The notes below the pieces were generated by a model. It was not told where the DNA came from and searched no databases. It saw only the letters and a list, made by a program, of their open reading frames with translations. From Desulfobacterales bacterium (GTDB taxonomy: Bacteria; Desulfobacterota; Desulfobacteria; Desulfobacterales; UBA5852), in NCBI GenBank assembly GCA_016735415.1, contig JAERRP010000118.1:1-11676 (forward strand): a stretch of DNA of 11,676 nt, read 5' to 3'. Numbering within the stretch: the stretch's first letter is position 1; every line of letters begins with the position of its first letter. Made by a program: the position numbers and the translations under genes. Below are positions 1 through 7,034 of the stretch, piece after piece.

Positions 1-2563
1 CATCGGCCGGCACCGGACGTTGCGTTTCCTTCCCACGGGAGGCGGGCAAATAGATTTGGACGGTGGTGCCGATGCCCATTTCGGAATAGACGCTGATTTG
101 GCCGGCATGCTTGTCGATGATGGAGTAGGCCACCGCCATCCCGAGCCCACTGCCTTTCTGCTTGGTGGTGAAATAGGGATCGAACACCTTTTTCAGATCT
201 TCCGGAGGGATGCCGGTACCCTCGTCCTGAACGCTCAGTCGGATATAGCCGCCTGGCGCCAGGGTCAGGTGATTTTCCGGCGCCAGGGTCACGTTGTCGC
301 CGCTGATGACCACCTCGCCCCCTTCCGGCATGGCCTGGGCCGCGTTGATCATCAGATTGTGGATGACCTGGGTCATCTGCCCCTCGTCCACTTCCACCGT
401 GTGCAGATCCGGCGGCAGGTCGAAGCGTACGCGAATACTGGAACCTCGCAGCGCGAAGCCGGCCGCTTCGCGCACCAGATTGCTGATCCGGGTGGTGCGT
501 TTGTCCGGTTCGCCGCCTTTGGAAAAAGTGAGCAGTTGCTGGGTCAGGTTCCGGGCGCGCAGGGCGGCTTTTTCCATTGCTTCCAGTCGCGAATGGATCG
601 GATCACCGGGGTCCAGATCCAGTCTGACCAGGGACAGATTGCCGGCGATGCCGGTCAGGAAATTGTTAAAATCGTGGGCAATACCACCGGCCAGCACTCC
701 CAGCGAACGGAGTTTCTCGGCTTTGAGCATCTCCGTTTCCATGCGCTGGCTGGCGGTGATGTCGCGGAAAACCATGACCACCCCGATGATGTCTTGCCGG
801 GAATCCCGAATCGGGGCCCCGCTCTCGGCGATGATGTACTCGCGGCCGTCCCGACTGACCAGCAGGGCCTGATGATTCAGCTCCGCAATCCGGTCTCCGG
901 CCAGTACCTGCTGCACCGGGTTTTCGGAGGGACGCCGGGTTGCGGCATCGATGATGTTCAAAACTTCGGGCAGGGGCCGGCCGATGGCGTCGGATTCGCG
1001 CCAGCCGGAAAGTTTTTCGGCCACCGGGTTCAGGAGGGTGATGACGCCTTCCCGGTCCGTGGTGATCACGGCATCAGCGATGCTGTGCAGGGTCACGCTC
1101 AAGCGTTCTTTCTCGGCCGCCAGGGCCAACCGGGCGCGCTTTTGATGGGTAATATCACGCTGGCTGCCCCAGATCGCCACCAGGAAACCCCCTTCCACGA
1201 TGCCGATGGCGTTGTTGCTGAAGTAAAGGGGCTTCCCCTCGCGGTCGAATTCGACGGTCTCGCGATCGCCGGCACGATAGCCGGAGCGGACCAGCGTCAA
1301 GGTGGCCTCGAAGTTCTGCTCGCTGGGAGCGTCACCGTAAAAATCGATCAAGCGTTTGCCGATCATGGTTTCATGGGAAGAGTAGCCGTAGAACCGGGCA
1401 TAAGCGTCGTTGCATTCGGCCAGGTAACCGCGCTTTTGAATGCACCGGACCTGTTCGTCCGGCGGCAGATCGGTGGGGATGGGGGTGTCGAAATCAACGC
1501 GCCAGATTCCTTCCAGGCTGAGCTCGACAAAGCGCCGGTAGCGTTCTTCGCTGGCACGCAGGGCCTCCTCGGCCCGTTTTTGGGCAGTAATGTCGCGCAG
1601 GCATTCAATGGCGCCGGCCACCTGACCCTCGGTGTCATACAGCAGGCTGGCGGTGGCCGCCAGAAAAACCCCGCCGGGCTTTAAATCGGGGTGAAAGGAC
1701 ACCGAGGTGAGTGTTTCGCCGACGCGTTTCAGGCTCACATATTCGCTTTCCACCGCCGGGTGCGGCTTGCGGACCAGGTCGATCAGCATGGGGCGCGGCC
1801 GGCCATAGAAGGGGACGGCGTAGCCGTAATCGCCGCAGCCGAGCATCCTGTCGGCACCAATACCGGTCAGGCGTTCGATGGCCTTGTTCCAGGCCACGAC
1901 CCGACCCTCCCGGTCCACCACGAAGGTGGCATCCGGCAGAAAGTCGATAATCTGGTTCAGGCGCTGCTCCGAGGTCTTCTGTCGGGCCTCCAGCTCCCGC
2001 TGGGCGGTAATATCGTTGACCACCGCCAGGATGGCGGGAACGCCGTCAAAATCGATCACGGTGGCCATGAAGTCACCCCACCGTGTGGCCCCGTGCTTGG
2101 TGCGGTGTTTCATCGTGTAGCGTTCAGGAGCCGGTTCGCCCTGCAGGCGGCGGCGGTTTCGCTCCAGCGCCTGCGCCCGTATATCGGGATGGGCAATCTC
2201 GATGGGATCCAGGGACAGCAACTCTTTCCGGCTGTAGCCGGTAAAAGTCTCCACGACACTGTTGACATACAGAAATCGATCCGCGCCCAGGATGGCAATG
2301 CCGATGGGCGCAAAATCGGCCAGCTTGCGAAAGTTGGATTCGCTGCGGCGAAGTTCGGTTTGGGCCCGTTTGCGCTTCTCGATTTCACGCTGAAGGGCGG
2401 CATTGGTCCGCAACAGGGCCGATGTGCGTTTGCTGATTTTCGTTTCCTGATCGCGGAAGGAACTGTCAATGCGCGTCCGAGGCCGGGTTTCCCCGTAACG
2501 GCGAAGTTGGGATTCCAGGGCGAGAATCCGTTGTTCCAGCGCTTCGTAAGAAGGCTTCGTCAT
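1..2563 (-). CDS. Multi-PAS sensor histidine kinase (3' end beyond window)
   Basis: About 854 codons are visible, reading leftward from ATG at 2563 with no in-frame stop before the window edge. After an N-terminal coiled region (residues 1-70, with MTKPSYEALEQRI at the start) come four PAS-type domains, beginning near residues 75, 197, 338 and 483; each ends in a DIT motif (NDITAQ, RDITAQ, RDITHQ, RDITAS). The dimerisation/phosphoacceptor domain has GGIAHDFNNFL with the putative phosphorylated His at residue 630. The ATPase domain shows the N-box NLMINAAQAM (about 735-745), G1 box DEGTGIP (about 779) and G2 box GSGLGMA (about 803). No transmembrane segment is visible, so a cytoplasmic sensor is likely. 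HDFNN-type kinases of this group often carry a C-terminal receiver domain; that part lies outside the window. The Shine-Dalgarno site is weak. Kinase identity is certain; the ligand is unknown. Confidence 0.95.
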   Translation of the reverse strand, partial: MTKPSYEALEQRILALESQLRRYGETRPRTRIDSSFRDQETKISKRTSALLRTNAALQREIEKRKRAQTELRRSESNFRKLADFAPIGIAILGADRFLYVNSVVETFTGYSRKELLSLDPIEIAHPDIRAQALERNRRRLQGEPAPERYTMKHRTKHGATRWGDFMATVIDFDGVPAILAVVNDITAQRELEARQKTSEQRLNQIIDFLPDATFVVDREGRVVAWNKAIERLTGIGADRMLGCGDYGYAVPFYGRPRPMLIDLVRKPHPAVESEYVSLKRVGETLTSVSFHPDLKPGGVFLAATASLLYDTEGQVAGAIECLRDITAQKRAEEALRASEERYRRFVELSLEGIWRVDFDTPIPTDLPPDEQVRCIQKRGYLAECNDAYARFYGYSSHETMIGKRLIDFYGDAPSEQNFEATLTLVRSGYRAGDRETVEFDREGKPLYFSNNAIGIVEGGFLVAIWGSQRDITHQKRARLALAAEKERLSVTLHSIADAVITTDREGVITLLNPVAEKLSGWRESDAIGRPLPEVLNIIDAATRRPSENPVQQVLAGDRIAELNHQALLVSRDGREYIIAESGAPIRDSRQDIIGVVMVFRDITASQRMETEMLKAEKLRSLGVLAGGIAHDFNNFLTGIAGNLSLVRLDLDPGDPIHSRLEAMEKAALRARNLTQQLLTFSKGGEPDKRTTRISNLVREAAGFALRGSSIRVRFDLPPDLHTVEVDEGQMTQVIHNLMINAAQAMPEGGEVVISGDNVTLAPENHLTLAPGGYIRLSVQDEGTGIPPEDLKKVFDPYFTTKQKGSGLGMAVAYSIIDKHAGQISVYSEMGIGTTVQIYLPASRGKETQRPVPAD

Positions 2564-2623
2564 GATGACACACTCGATCGAACGGTTTTGGAAAGGAGGG
2601 AAGCTGCCGGCTGTGCAGGGATA

Positions 2624-2652
2624 GTGTTAGCCGGAAGAATGGGGCTTGTCAA
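2624..2652 (-). promoter_or_regulatory. Candidate promoter of the histidine kinase gene
   Basis: On the minus strand a perfect TTGACA (2652-2647) is followed after 17 bases by TAACAC (2629-2624), a poor -10 match. Transcription would start near 2617, leaving a leader of about 54 bases before the kinase ATG. The remaining divergent spacer (2564-2835) holds a perfect 10-bp palindrome GAATATATTC at 2694-2703 of unknown role. I see no convincing plus-strand promoter for the cupin gene. Confidence 0.35.
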
Positions 2653-2835
2653 TGGGATTTGCTGTTTAAGCTATTGAGAATACGTCCTCTTTTGAATATA
2701 TTCCTGTCTGCCGCTGCGGACGCCGGGGATGTCTGGAAGCCTTGGTGGGTAATTACGCCATATTGCGCGAGGCCCGCCCAGGCGGCTTAATCGTTTCCGG
2801 TGCTGGACGGAACCTTCAACCCCTTGGAGGACATT

Positions 2836-3288
2836 ATGGGCATTGTCAAACGAACCGGGATCACCCCGCAAACCACCGCCCCCGGGCGTGAGCGCTATCT
2901 GGCCCGCACCGATCATCTGATGATGGTGGTGATCGATTTTAGCGACGGCCCCACCGAAGCGCCCGATCCGTCCCATCGGCACCCCCACGAGCAGGTTTCC
3001 TATGTCGTATCCGGTGAAGTTATCTTCTTTCTGGACGGTGTGGCGACGCCGCTCGGACCTGGCGACATGTTTGCCGTTCCGCCGAATGTGCCGCATTCGA
3101 TTCAACTGCTGAGCGATTATGCCCGGGCGGCGGCCCTGGCCCTGAAAGAGAAATATTCCCTGCAACAGGGACTGGTGGGTCTGCTCGACGGGATGCTGCC
3201 GGGTTGTGGATTGAGTTCATCGGCCTCGGTCCTGCTGGCCTATCCGCATGCCCTGGCCGAATCGGCTGACGGCGTGAGATTGCTATGA
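2836..3288 (+). CDS. Cupin fused to a galactokinase-type GHMP kinase remnant
   Basis: A 150-residue product. ATG 2836 is preferred over upstream starts because GGAGG lies at 2826-2830. Residues 1-93 form a small cupin: HRHPHEQ (47-53) with later PPNVPH (82-87) gives the usual metal-binding histidines, and GEVIFFLDG forms the core strand. From residue 94 the sequence changes to a galactokinase/GHMP type: DYARAAALALKEKY, then LPGCGLSSSAS (121-131), the nucleotide-binding motif of that superfamily. It then jumps to SADGVRLL and stops, which looks like a kinase C-terminus. A complete galactokinase-type protein would need roughly 350-400 residues, so no active kinase is encoded. The stop overlaps the next gene's start as ATGA, a normal operon coupling that supports this being the true kinase end. 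The cupin half may still fold. Domain calls are firm; two internal deletions are my inference. Confidence 0.75.
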   Translation: MGIVKRTGITPQTTAPGRERYLARTDHLMMVVIDFSDGPTEAPDPSHRHPHEQVSYVVSGEVIFFLDGVATPLGPGDMFAVPPNVPHSIQLLSDYARAAALALKEKYSLQQGLVGLLDGMLPGCGLSSSASVLLAYPHALAESADGVRLL

Positions 3289-4037
3289 TCGCGGTTTTGC
3301 TGTGCGCCGGCTACGCCACACGGCTGTATCCGCTCACACGCGATGTTCCCAAGCCCCTGCTGCCGGTGGCCGGCCGGCCGGTGCTTGATTATCTGATGGA
3401 TCCGCTGGCATCCCTGGAAGGTCTGCGTGAAATTCACCTCGTTACCAATGAACGCTTTTACGGCCATTTTGAAACCTGGCACGAGGGCTGGTTTGAGAGG
3501 CTGAAGGCCAAAGACATCCGCCTGATAAGGCACAATGACGGCTCCACGGCCGATGAAAATCGTCTGGGGGCCTGTGCCGACCTCAAGCTGGTCCTCGACC
3601 GGGTTGCGGACACCGACGGGATTCTGGTGGCGGCCGGCGACAACATTTTCCGTTTTGACCTGCAACCCCTGTGGTCCGCCTTTCGTCAGGGGCCGCACCA
3701 CCGTATCGTTACCCTGCCCGAAACGGATATTGGCAGGCTCAGGAAAACCGGTGTTCCGGTTTTCGGGGAAGATGACCGGGTGCAGGCCATTGCCGAAAAA
3801 CCCGACCAGCCGCCCTCGGCCTGGTGCTGTCCGCCCCTTTATTTTCTGAAGCCCTCCGCCGCCCAGGTGCTGGCCGCCTTTCTCCAAACCGCCGGCCATG
3901 CCGACGCTCCCGGTCATTTTATCGATTATCTCTGCCGCCGGGAGACGGTCTATGCCTTCCGGCTGAAGGCCACCCGGCTGGATATCGGCAATAAGGCTTC
4001 CTACCGCCGGGCTGATCGTCTGCTCAGGTCTCCGTAA
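3285..4037 (+). CDS. Sugar-1-phosphate nucleotidyltransferase (NTP transferase family)
   Basis: A 250-residue single-domain enzyme of the RmlA/GalU/MurU-like superfamily, expected to join a sugar 1-phosphate to an NTP and release pyrophosphate. The N-terminus MIAVLLCAGYATRLYPLTRD followed by VPKPLLPVAGRP is the signature loop (AG-x-x-TRL-x-P-x-T...PKPLLP) binding the nucleotide. AAGDNIF (about residues 119-125) holds the metal-binding Asp of the family, AEKP (about 170) is the usual sugar-site motif, and TRLDIGNKASY near the C-terminus supplies the second conserved Asp. Length is normal and the gene looks intact. It overlaps the preceding fusion gene by four bases (ATGA), implying translational coupling, and the pairing with a GHMP kinase remnant suggests kinase-then-nucleotidyltransferase sugar activation. 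The exact sugar and NTP cannot be read from the sequence. Confidence 0.88.
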   Translation: MIAVLLCAGYATRLYPLTRDVPKPLLPVAGRPVLDYLMDPLASLEGLREIHLVTNERFYGHFETWHEGWFERLKAKDIRLIRHNDGSTADENRLGACADLKLVLDRVADTDGILVAAGDNIFRFDLQPLWSAFRQGPHHRIVTLPETDIGRLRKTGVPVFGEDDRVQAIAEKPDQPPSAWCCPPLYFLKPSAAQVLAAFLQTAGHADAPGHFIDYLCRRETVYAFRLKATRLDIGNKASYRRADRLLRSP

Positions 4038-4147
4038 TTGTTTCGGCGGGCCTGCGGTCGTCCACGGATGGTATGTAAGGGTGATGCCGCAGCAATCTAC
4101 TGCCATGCGCGAAATTCAGGGATGCAAAGATTAGTTGGCATGAAGAG

Positions 4148-4179
4148 GGGCCGGTGAAAATGTCACCGGCCCTTTTTTT
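4148..4179 (+). terminator. Rho-independent terminator
   Basis: A perfect 10-bp stem (GGGCCGGTGA at 4148-4157 with TCACCGGCCC at 4163-4172) has a 5-base loop and is followed at once by seven T (4173-4179). It ends plus-strand transcription about 110 bases after the nucleotidyltransferase. The T run touches the stop codon of the convergent AIM24 gene. In the minus direction the stem is not followed by a T tract, so termination there is doubtful. Confidence 0.92.
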
Positions 4180-5188
4180 AGAAACGATTATCGCCGTCGA
4201 TGAGCCCGCCCAGGGATCCCAGAATGGATCCTTCGCCGCGGCTGCCACCGCGCTGGGGAGCGGCCTGGAGCATGCGGCCGGCCAGCCGCGAGAAGGGCAG
4301 GGACTGGAGCCAGATTTTGCCCGGCCCGTGAAGCGTGGCAAAAAAGAGCCCCTCGCCGCCGAACATGGCGGTCTTGATATTGCCCGCCTGGCGGATGTCG
4401 AAGTTCACGCTTTTCTCCAGGGCCACGATACAGCCGGTGTCTACATCCAGGATCTCGCCGGCTTTAAGCTGACGCTCCACCACGGTGCCGCCGGCGTGGA
4501 CGAAAACCATACCGTCGCCTTCCAGTTTCTGCATGATGAAGCCTTCGCCGCCGAACAGGCCGGTGAGGATTTTCTTCTGCATGTAGATGCCGATGGCAAC
4601 GCCTTTGGCGGCACAAAGGAAGCTGTCCTTCTGGCAGATCAGGCAGCCGTTGATGCTGGGCAGCGGCACGGGGATGATGTTGCCCGGGTAAGGGGCCCCA
4701 AAGGCCACATGGGCTTTGCCCTGGCCCGTGTGGGTGAATACGGTCATGAAGAGCCCTTCGCCGGTCAGCAGCCGTTTCCCGGCCCCCATGAGCTTGTCCA
4801 TGAATCCACCGCCGCCGCCGGAAGGTGCTGATCCGTCACCGAAAACCGTCTGCATGTCGATGGTACCGTCCTTGTACATCATGGCGCCGGCTTCGGCCAC
4901 GGCACTTTCGCCGGGATCCAGTTCCACCTCCACGAACTGCATCTCGGAACCCAAAATCTTGAAATCGATCTCGTCGGCACCGGCACGCCCGCCCGCGGGC
5001 GGCGGTGGCGTGGGCGCCGGCGTACCGGGCGTCGGGTCGAGTTCGCCGATGCTGGCGATGGGCTGCCATTCGGCAAACCCGTCCCGCCACGCAAAACCGT
5101 TGGGATTCTGCCGGGCCTGGTCGATGGCCCGGGCAAGATCCATGGGGCCGACCTGATTGCCGTCAAAACTCAGATACCATTGGGTCAT
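4178..5188 (-). CDS. GYF-AIM24 family protein (TIGR00266-like)
   Basis: A 336-residue protein. ATG 5188 is chosen because AGGAGGAGG lies just upstream; an ATG ten codons earlier would read through that site. Residues 1-50 (WYLSFDGNQVGPMDLARAI ... FAWRDGFAEWQPI) match the bacterial GYF_2 fold, with the W-Y, GP and W-x-P positions in place. A Pro-rich linker follows (52-65, TPGTPAPTPPPP). Residues about 72-300 are an AIM24/TIGR00266 domain built from Gly-rich repeated beta strands: EAGAMMYKDG, LTGEGLFMTVF, PGNIIPVPL, GLFGGEGFIMQKL, GTVVERQL, MFGGEGLFFATL. The tail is Gly-rich. There is no signal peptide. AIM24 proteins have no settled bacterial function. The upstream DUF533 gene (102-base gap, same strand) is probably in the same operon. 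The gene is intact. Confidence 0.85.
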   Translation of the reverse strand: MTQWYLSFDGNQVGPMDLARAIDQARQNPNGFAWRDGFAEWQPIASIGELDPTPGTPAPTPPPPAGGRAGADEIDFKILGSEMQFVEVELDPGESAVAEAGAMMYKDGTIDMQTVFGDGSAPSGGGGGFMDKLMGAGKRLLTGEGLFMTVFTHTGQGKAHVAFGAPYPGNIIPVPLPSINGCLICQKDSFLCAAKGVAIGIYMQKKILTGLFGGEGFIMQKLEGDGMVFVHAGGTVVERQLKAGEILDVDTGCIVALEKSVNFDIRQAGNIKTAMFGGEGLFFATLHGPGKIWLQSLPFSRLAGRMLQAAPQRGGSRGEGSILGSLGGLIDGDNRF

Positions 5189-5289
5189 CTCGGGTTCCTC
5201 CTCCTGTGGATTATTCAAAACGGATCATGCCGGTCACAACGCCGTCAATCCGATGAACAAGGTTAACAACCATCCTGAAAAATAAAACC

Positions 5290-5961
5290 TCAGGCCGATT
5301 CCAGGCGGCGGTGGATTTGTTCCACGGTCGCGCCGTCCAATTCCATCCGGGTCGCCAGGGTGTCCAGGTAGCGGCGTTCTTTTTCGGTATCCAGCGCGAT
5401 GGCCATCAGGGATACAGTGTAGACCTGCCGGGCTATTTCCGGTGAGGCCACGCCGTCGACAATGGTTTCCAGATCTACCGGCGAAAGCAGTTCCTGAACG
5501 ATGAAGGCGTGCTCCTGCGGCGAAAGATCGATGGTCTGCAGACGTTCCAGAATGTTGTTGCGCTCCGCCTGATCGATGACGCCGTCGGCATTGGCCGCGG
5601 CAATCATGGCCCGGATCAAAAGCACCGCCTGGGCGTTATCGTCCGGTTGGGATGCCAGCGGCGGCGGCGGTGGAACGGGCGCCGGTTGACCCGGTCTTGG
5701 CGGAGGCGGTGGCGCCGCAGAAGGCCCACCCATAGCAGGTGAAGGCGGTGGGGTCGAACCGGGCCTGGGCGGCGGTACTCCGGGTGCCCGGGGTGGGACA
5801 TTGGCTTCCTGAGGTTGTTTCATAAAATGCTCAACGGCCTCCATGGCCACGCCCAGAACACCCAGGGCGGCACCCCCTGAAACCAAGCCCCCAAGACCAC
5901 CCCGGCTGCCCCGGGTGCTGCTGCGGATCAGTCCGCCGAGTAGTTTTTCAGGATTAAACAT
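5290..5961 (-). CDS. DUF533/TerB-like protein with proline-rich linker
   Basis: A 223-residue protein starting at ATG 5961 with GGGAG a few bases upstream. Residues 1-47 are Gly-rich and mildly hydrophobic (GGLGGLVSGGAALGVLGVAM), which could associate with membrane without being a clear transmembrane helix. Residues 56-102 form a linker made largely of proline (PPPRPG repeated, runs of five P). Residues 105-223 match DUF533 of the TerB-like superfamily: VLLIRAMIAAANADGVIDQA with acidic D126, D130 and E133, then ELLSPVDLETIV and YTVSLMAIALD. TerB-like acidic helices can bind metal ions, but no function is established for this family. It is the first gene of a likely two-gene operon with the GYF-AIM24 protein, whose GYF domain is of a class known to bind proline-rich peptides. 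The gene is intact. Confidence 0.85.
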   Translation of the reverse strand: MFNPEKLLGGLIRSSTRGSRGGLGGLVSGGAALGVLGVAMEAVEHFMKQPQEANVPPRAPGVPPPRPGSTPPPSPAMGGPSAAPPPPPRPGQPAPVPPPPPLASQPDDNAQAVLLIRAMIAAANADGVIDQAERNNILERLQTIDLSPQEHAFIVQELLSPVDLETIVDGVASPEIARQVYTVSLMAIALDTEKERRYLDTLATRMELDGATVEQIHRRLESA

Positions 5962-6054
5962 GATGATCTCCCTGTATCATATGGATATTGAGAAAAGGGT
6001 CGGTGGCAGCGGGTTCACGTTCGCTGCTGAACCGGATTCTGAAGTAGGACAAGT

Positions 6055-6182
6055 GCCCTGTCAAGGACTTAGGGCGCGCGCCAAAATAACGTACATTTTA
6101 AGCGCCGATGCCTCCCGCCGGGCGGCGTTGCGAAAGCTCGGAATAGGCCGGCTATTCCTGGATAAAAAAAGCTTGACAGGGC
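6055..6182. repeat. 128-bp MITE/REP-like element with 11-bp inverted ends
   Basis: GCCCTGTCAAG (6055-6065) and its exact reverse complement CTTGACAGGGC (6172-6182) bound the stretch. Inside lie a GC-rich palindromic patch near 6110-6130 and a hairpin GGAATAG/CTATTCC (6140-6158). It encodes no plausible protein. The right end contains the TTGACA of the candidate IclR promoter. No target-site duplication is evident. Whether it is multicopy cannot be judged from one window. The rest of the 5962-6249 spacer holds only the promoter and operator listed separately; I see no clear promoter for the divergent DUF533 gene. Confidence 0.5.
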
Positions 6183-6203
6183 GGCCCCCCACTTTTTTAT
6201 AAA
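6173..6203 (+). promoter_or_regulatory. Candidate sigma-70 promoter for the IclR-type gene
   Basis: TTGACA at 6173-6178 is followed by an AT-rich stretch with TATAAA at 6198-6203 (19-base spacing) or TTTATA at 6196-6201 (17-base spacing). It directs plus-strand transcription into the truncated regulator, about 45 bases before its ATG. The -35 box lies within the inverted end of the adjacent repeat. Confidence 0.5.
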
Positions 6204-6210
6204 TATCGCA

Positions 6211-6239
6211 GTATGAAATAACGTTTCGCAATACGAAAC
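6211..6239 (+). promoter_or_regulatory. Candidate IclR-type operator
   Basis: A perfect inverted repeat GTTTCG-CAATA-CGAAAC occupies 6223-6239, and a related half-site GTATGAAAT (6211-6219) precedes it, giving three half-sites of the form TA(T/C/G)GAAA in alternating orientation. The site sits between the -10 region and the start codon of an IclR-family regulator, where autorepressor sites are commonly found. The binding protein is inferred, not shown. Confidence 0.45.
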
Positions 6240-6249
6240 AAGTGAATTT

Positions 6250-6447
6250 ATGCCGCCATCTTTCAATTCCCCTGTATCGCGTCCTGAAAACCTCGTCCAG
6301 GCAATCGAACGTGCCACCGTTACCATGAATATTCTGGGGCAGTTTCCACAGGGCTTGAGCGTGGGCGAGATCGCCGCCCGATCCGGACTTCCCAGGGGGA
6401 CCGCCCACCGTTTGCTGTCATCACTGGTGTACTTTGATTTCGTTTGA
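6250..6447 (+). pseudogene. IclR-family regulator truncated after its helix-turn-helix
   Basis: A 65-residue open frame. Residues 10-65 match the IclR N-terminal winged helix-turn-helix: AIERATVTMNILGQFPQGLS, then VGEIAARSGLPRGTAHRLLS with the recognition helix SGLPRGTAHRLLSSL. Intact family members are about 250-270 residues and carry an effector-binding C-terminal domain; here the frame stops (FDFV then TGA) exactly where a GC-rich palindromic repeat begins at about 6448. The start ATG 6250 has only a weak ribosome site. The promoter and operator upstream look preserved, so a DNA-binding stub might still be made, but it lacks the effector and tetramerisation region. The role was probably control of the sugar cluster to the right. 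Confidence 0.75.
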
Positions 6448-6449
6448 CA

Positions 6450-6613
6450 GGCGGCGTTCTCGGCGTTTCGGCATCCTCGACGTAGCCATCGCTACGCCTG
6501 CGGTGACGAAAACGCCTGCGGCCTTGCCTGAGACTGAAATCTACCACCTGTGAACGCACACTCAGCAGTATAATTGCAGCGGCATCTTTTGCCCCCGGGC
6601 GGCGTTCTCGGCG
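6450..6613. repeat. Palindromic intergenic repeat flanked by 16-bp direct copies
   Basis: GGCGGCGTTCTCGGCG occurs twice exactly (6450-6465 and 6598-6613, 148 bases apart). Between them lies a 55-bp imperfect palindrome (6462-6516) centred on CGTAGC-CATC-GCTACG, and a small palindrome TGTG-AACG-CACA (6549-6560). It starts right where the IclR frame ends. It has no coding content and looks like a REP/BIME-type or MITE-type unit. A TATAAT at 6569-6574 has no matching -35 box. Confidence 0.5.
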
Positions 6614-6642
6614 CTTTACCGAAAAGGTTTGCGGAGCGCTGT

Positions 6643-6725
6643 TCGTTTGTGGAGGCGTCGGTCGGCGAAGCCGCACACCCATTCGACATCGCCGGCAGGT
6701 AGTAAAGCAGGTCGACGGTGTGGAT
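6643..6725 (-). pseudogene. Frameshifted fragment of a Gfo/Idh/MocA oxidoreductase
   Basis: Reading leftward from 6725, IHTVDLLYYL is followed, after a frame change at 6694-6695, by GDVEWVCGFADRRLHKR. Together these match the middle of Gfo/Idh/MocA enzymes, where a G-I-H-x-x-D-L-x-x-Y-L helix at the catalytic His is followed by a G-x-V-x-x-V strand. One missing base explains the frame break. Both flanks are unrelated sequence: the repeat to the left, short non-coding DNA to the right. The orientation is opposite to the neighbouring oxidoreductase genes, so it is a relocated or inverted scrap. It has no start and cannot be functional. Confidence 0.5.
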
Positions 6726-6818
6726 GCACTTCGGCTTTGCGAATTGACGATTGCCTCGCCGATCTATTTTGCCTAAGAGTGGCGTTGTTGAATAAACTTG
6801 TCGAAAGGAGATGTGGCC

Positions 6819-7034
6819 ATGCGCCTTTTACGATGGGGGATCATCGGCTGCGGCGATATTGTCAGGCGACGGGTGGGGCCGGCGCTGACCGCCCTGGCCA
6901 AGTTCGAGGCGGCCGAAACCTTTGTGCCGCCCCCGATCATGCGCGCCGCTGGATTTTGGAGAAACGCAAGGCCGGCCGTGGATGGCCGGGTCGGCCGGGC
7001 GGTCCAGAGCGTTATCGAGGCCGTTTACACTTGA
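6819..7034 (+). pseudogene. Gfo/Idh/MocA oxidoreductase reduced to its two ends
   Basis: A 71-residue frame from ATG 6819 with AAAGGAG at 6804-6810. Residues 1-26 (MRLLRWGIIGCGDIVRRRVG...) are the NAD(P)-binding start of a Gfo/Idh/MocA enzyme, with G-I-I-G-C-G as the dinucleotide loop. Residues about 50-71 (RPAVDGRVGRAVQSVIEAVY) resemble the C-terminal helix of the same family (P-x-V-D-G-x-x-G-x-x-A-x-x-V-I-E-A-V-Y). A normal protein is about 330-380 residues, so some 260-300 residues, including the EKP motif and catalytic region, are absent while the frame remains open. I place the junction between residues 27 and 50 (6897-6968). No enzymatic activity is expected. The C-terminal match is less certain than the N-terminal one. 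Confidence 0.6.

Noticed and set aside
20..2677. Two long plus-strand open frames (20-1684 and 1691-2677)
   Set aside because: They lie antisense to the histidine kinase, whose minus-strand frame has full PAS, H-box and ATPase motifs. Their products are low-complexity Gly/His/Gln/Asp-rich sequence typical of the reverse of GC-biased codons.
3240..4831. Long open frames antisense to the nucleotidyltransferase and to the AIM24 gene
   Set aside because: No recognisable motifs or ribosome sites, and the opposite strands carry clearly conserved proteins.
5976..5981. TATGAT on the minus strand as a -10 box for the DUF533 gene
   Set aside because: Transcription would begin inside or next to the ribosome site, leaving almost no leader, and no -35 box matches.
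6569..6574. Perfect TATAAT
   Set aside because: There is no -35 box at suitable spacing, no extended -10, and no gene is clearly served.
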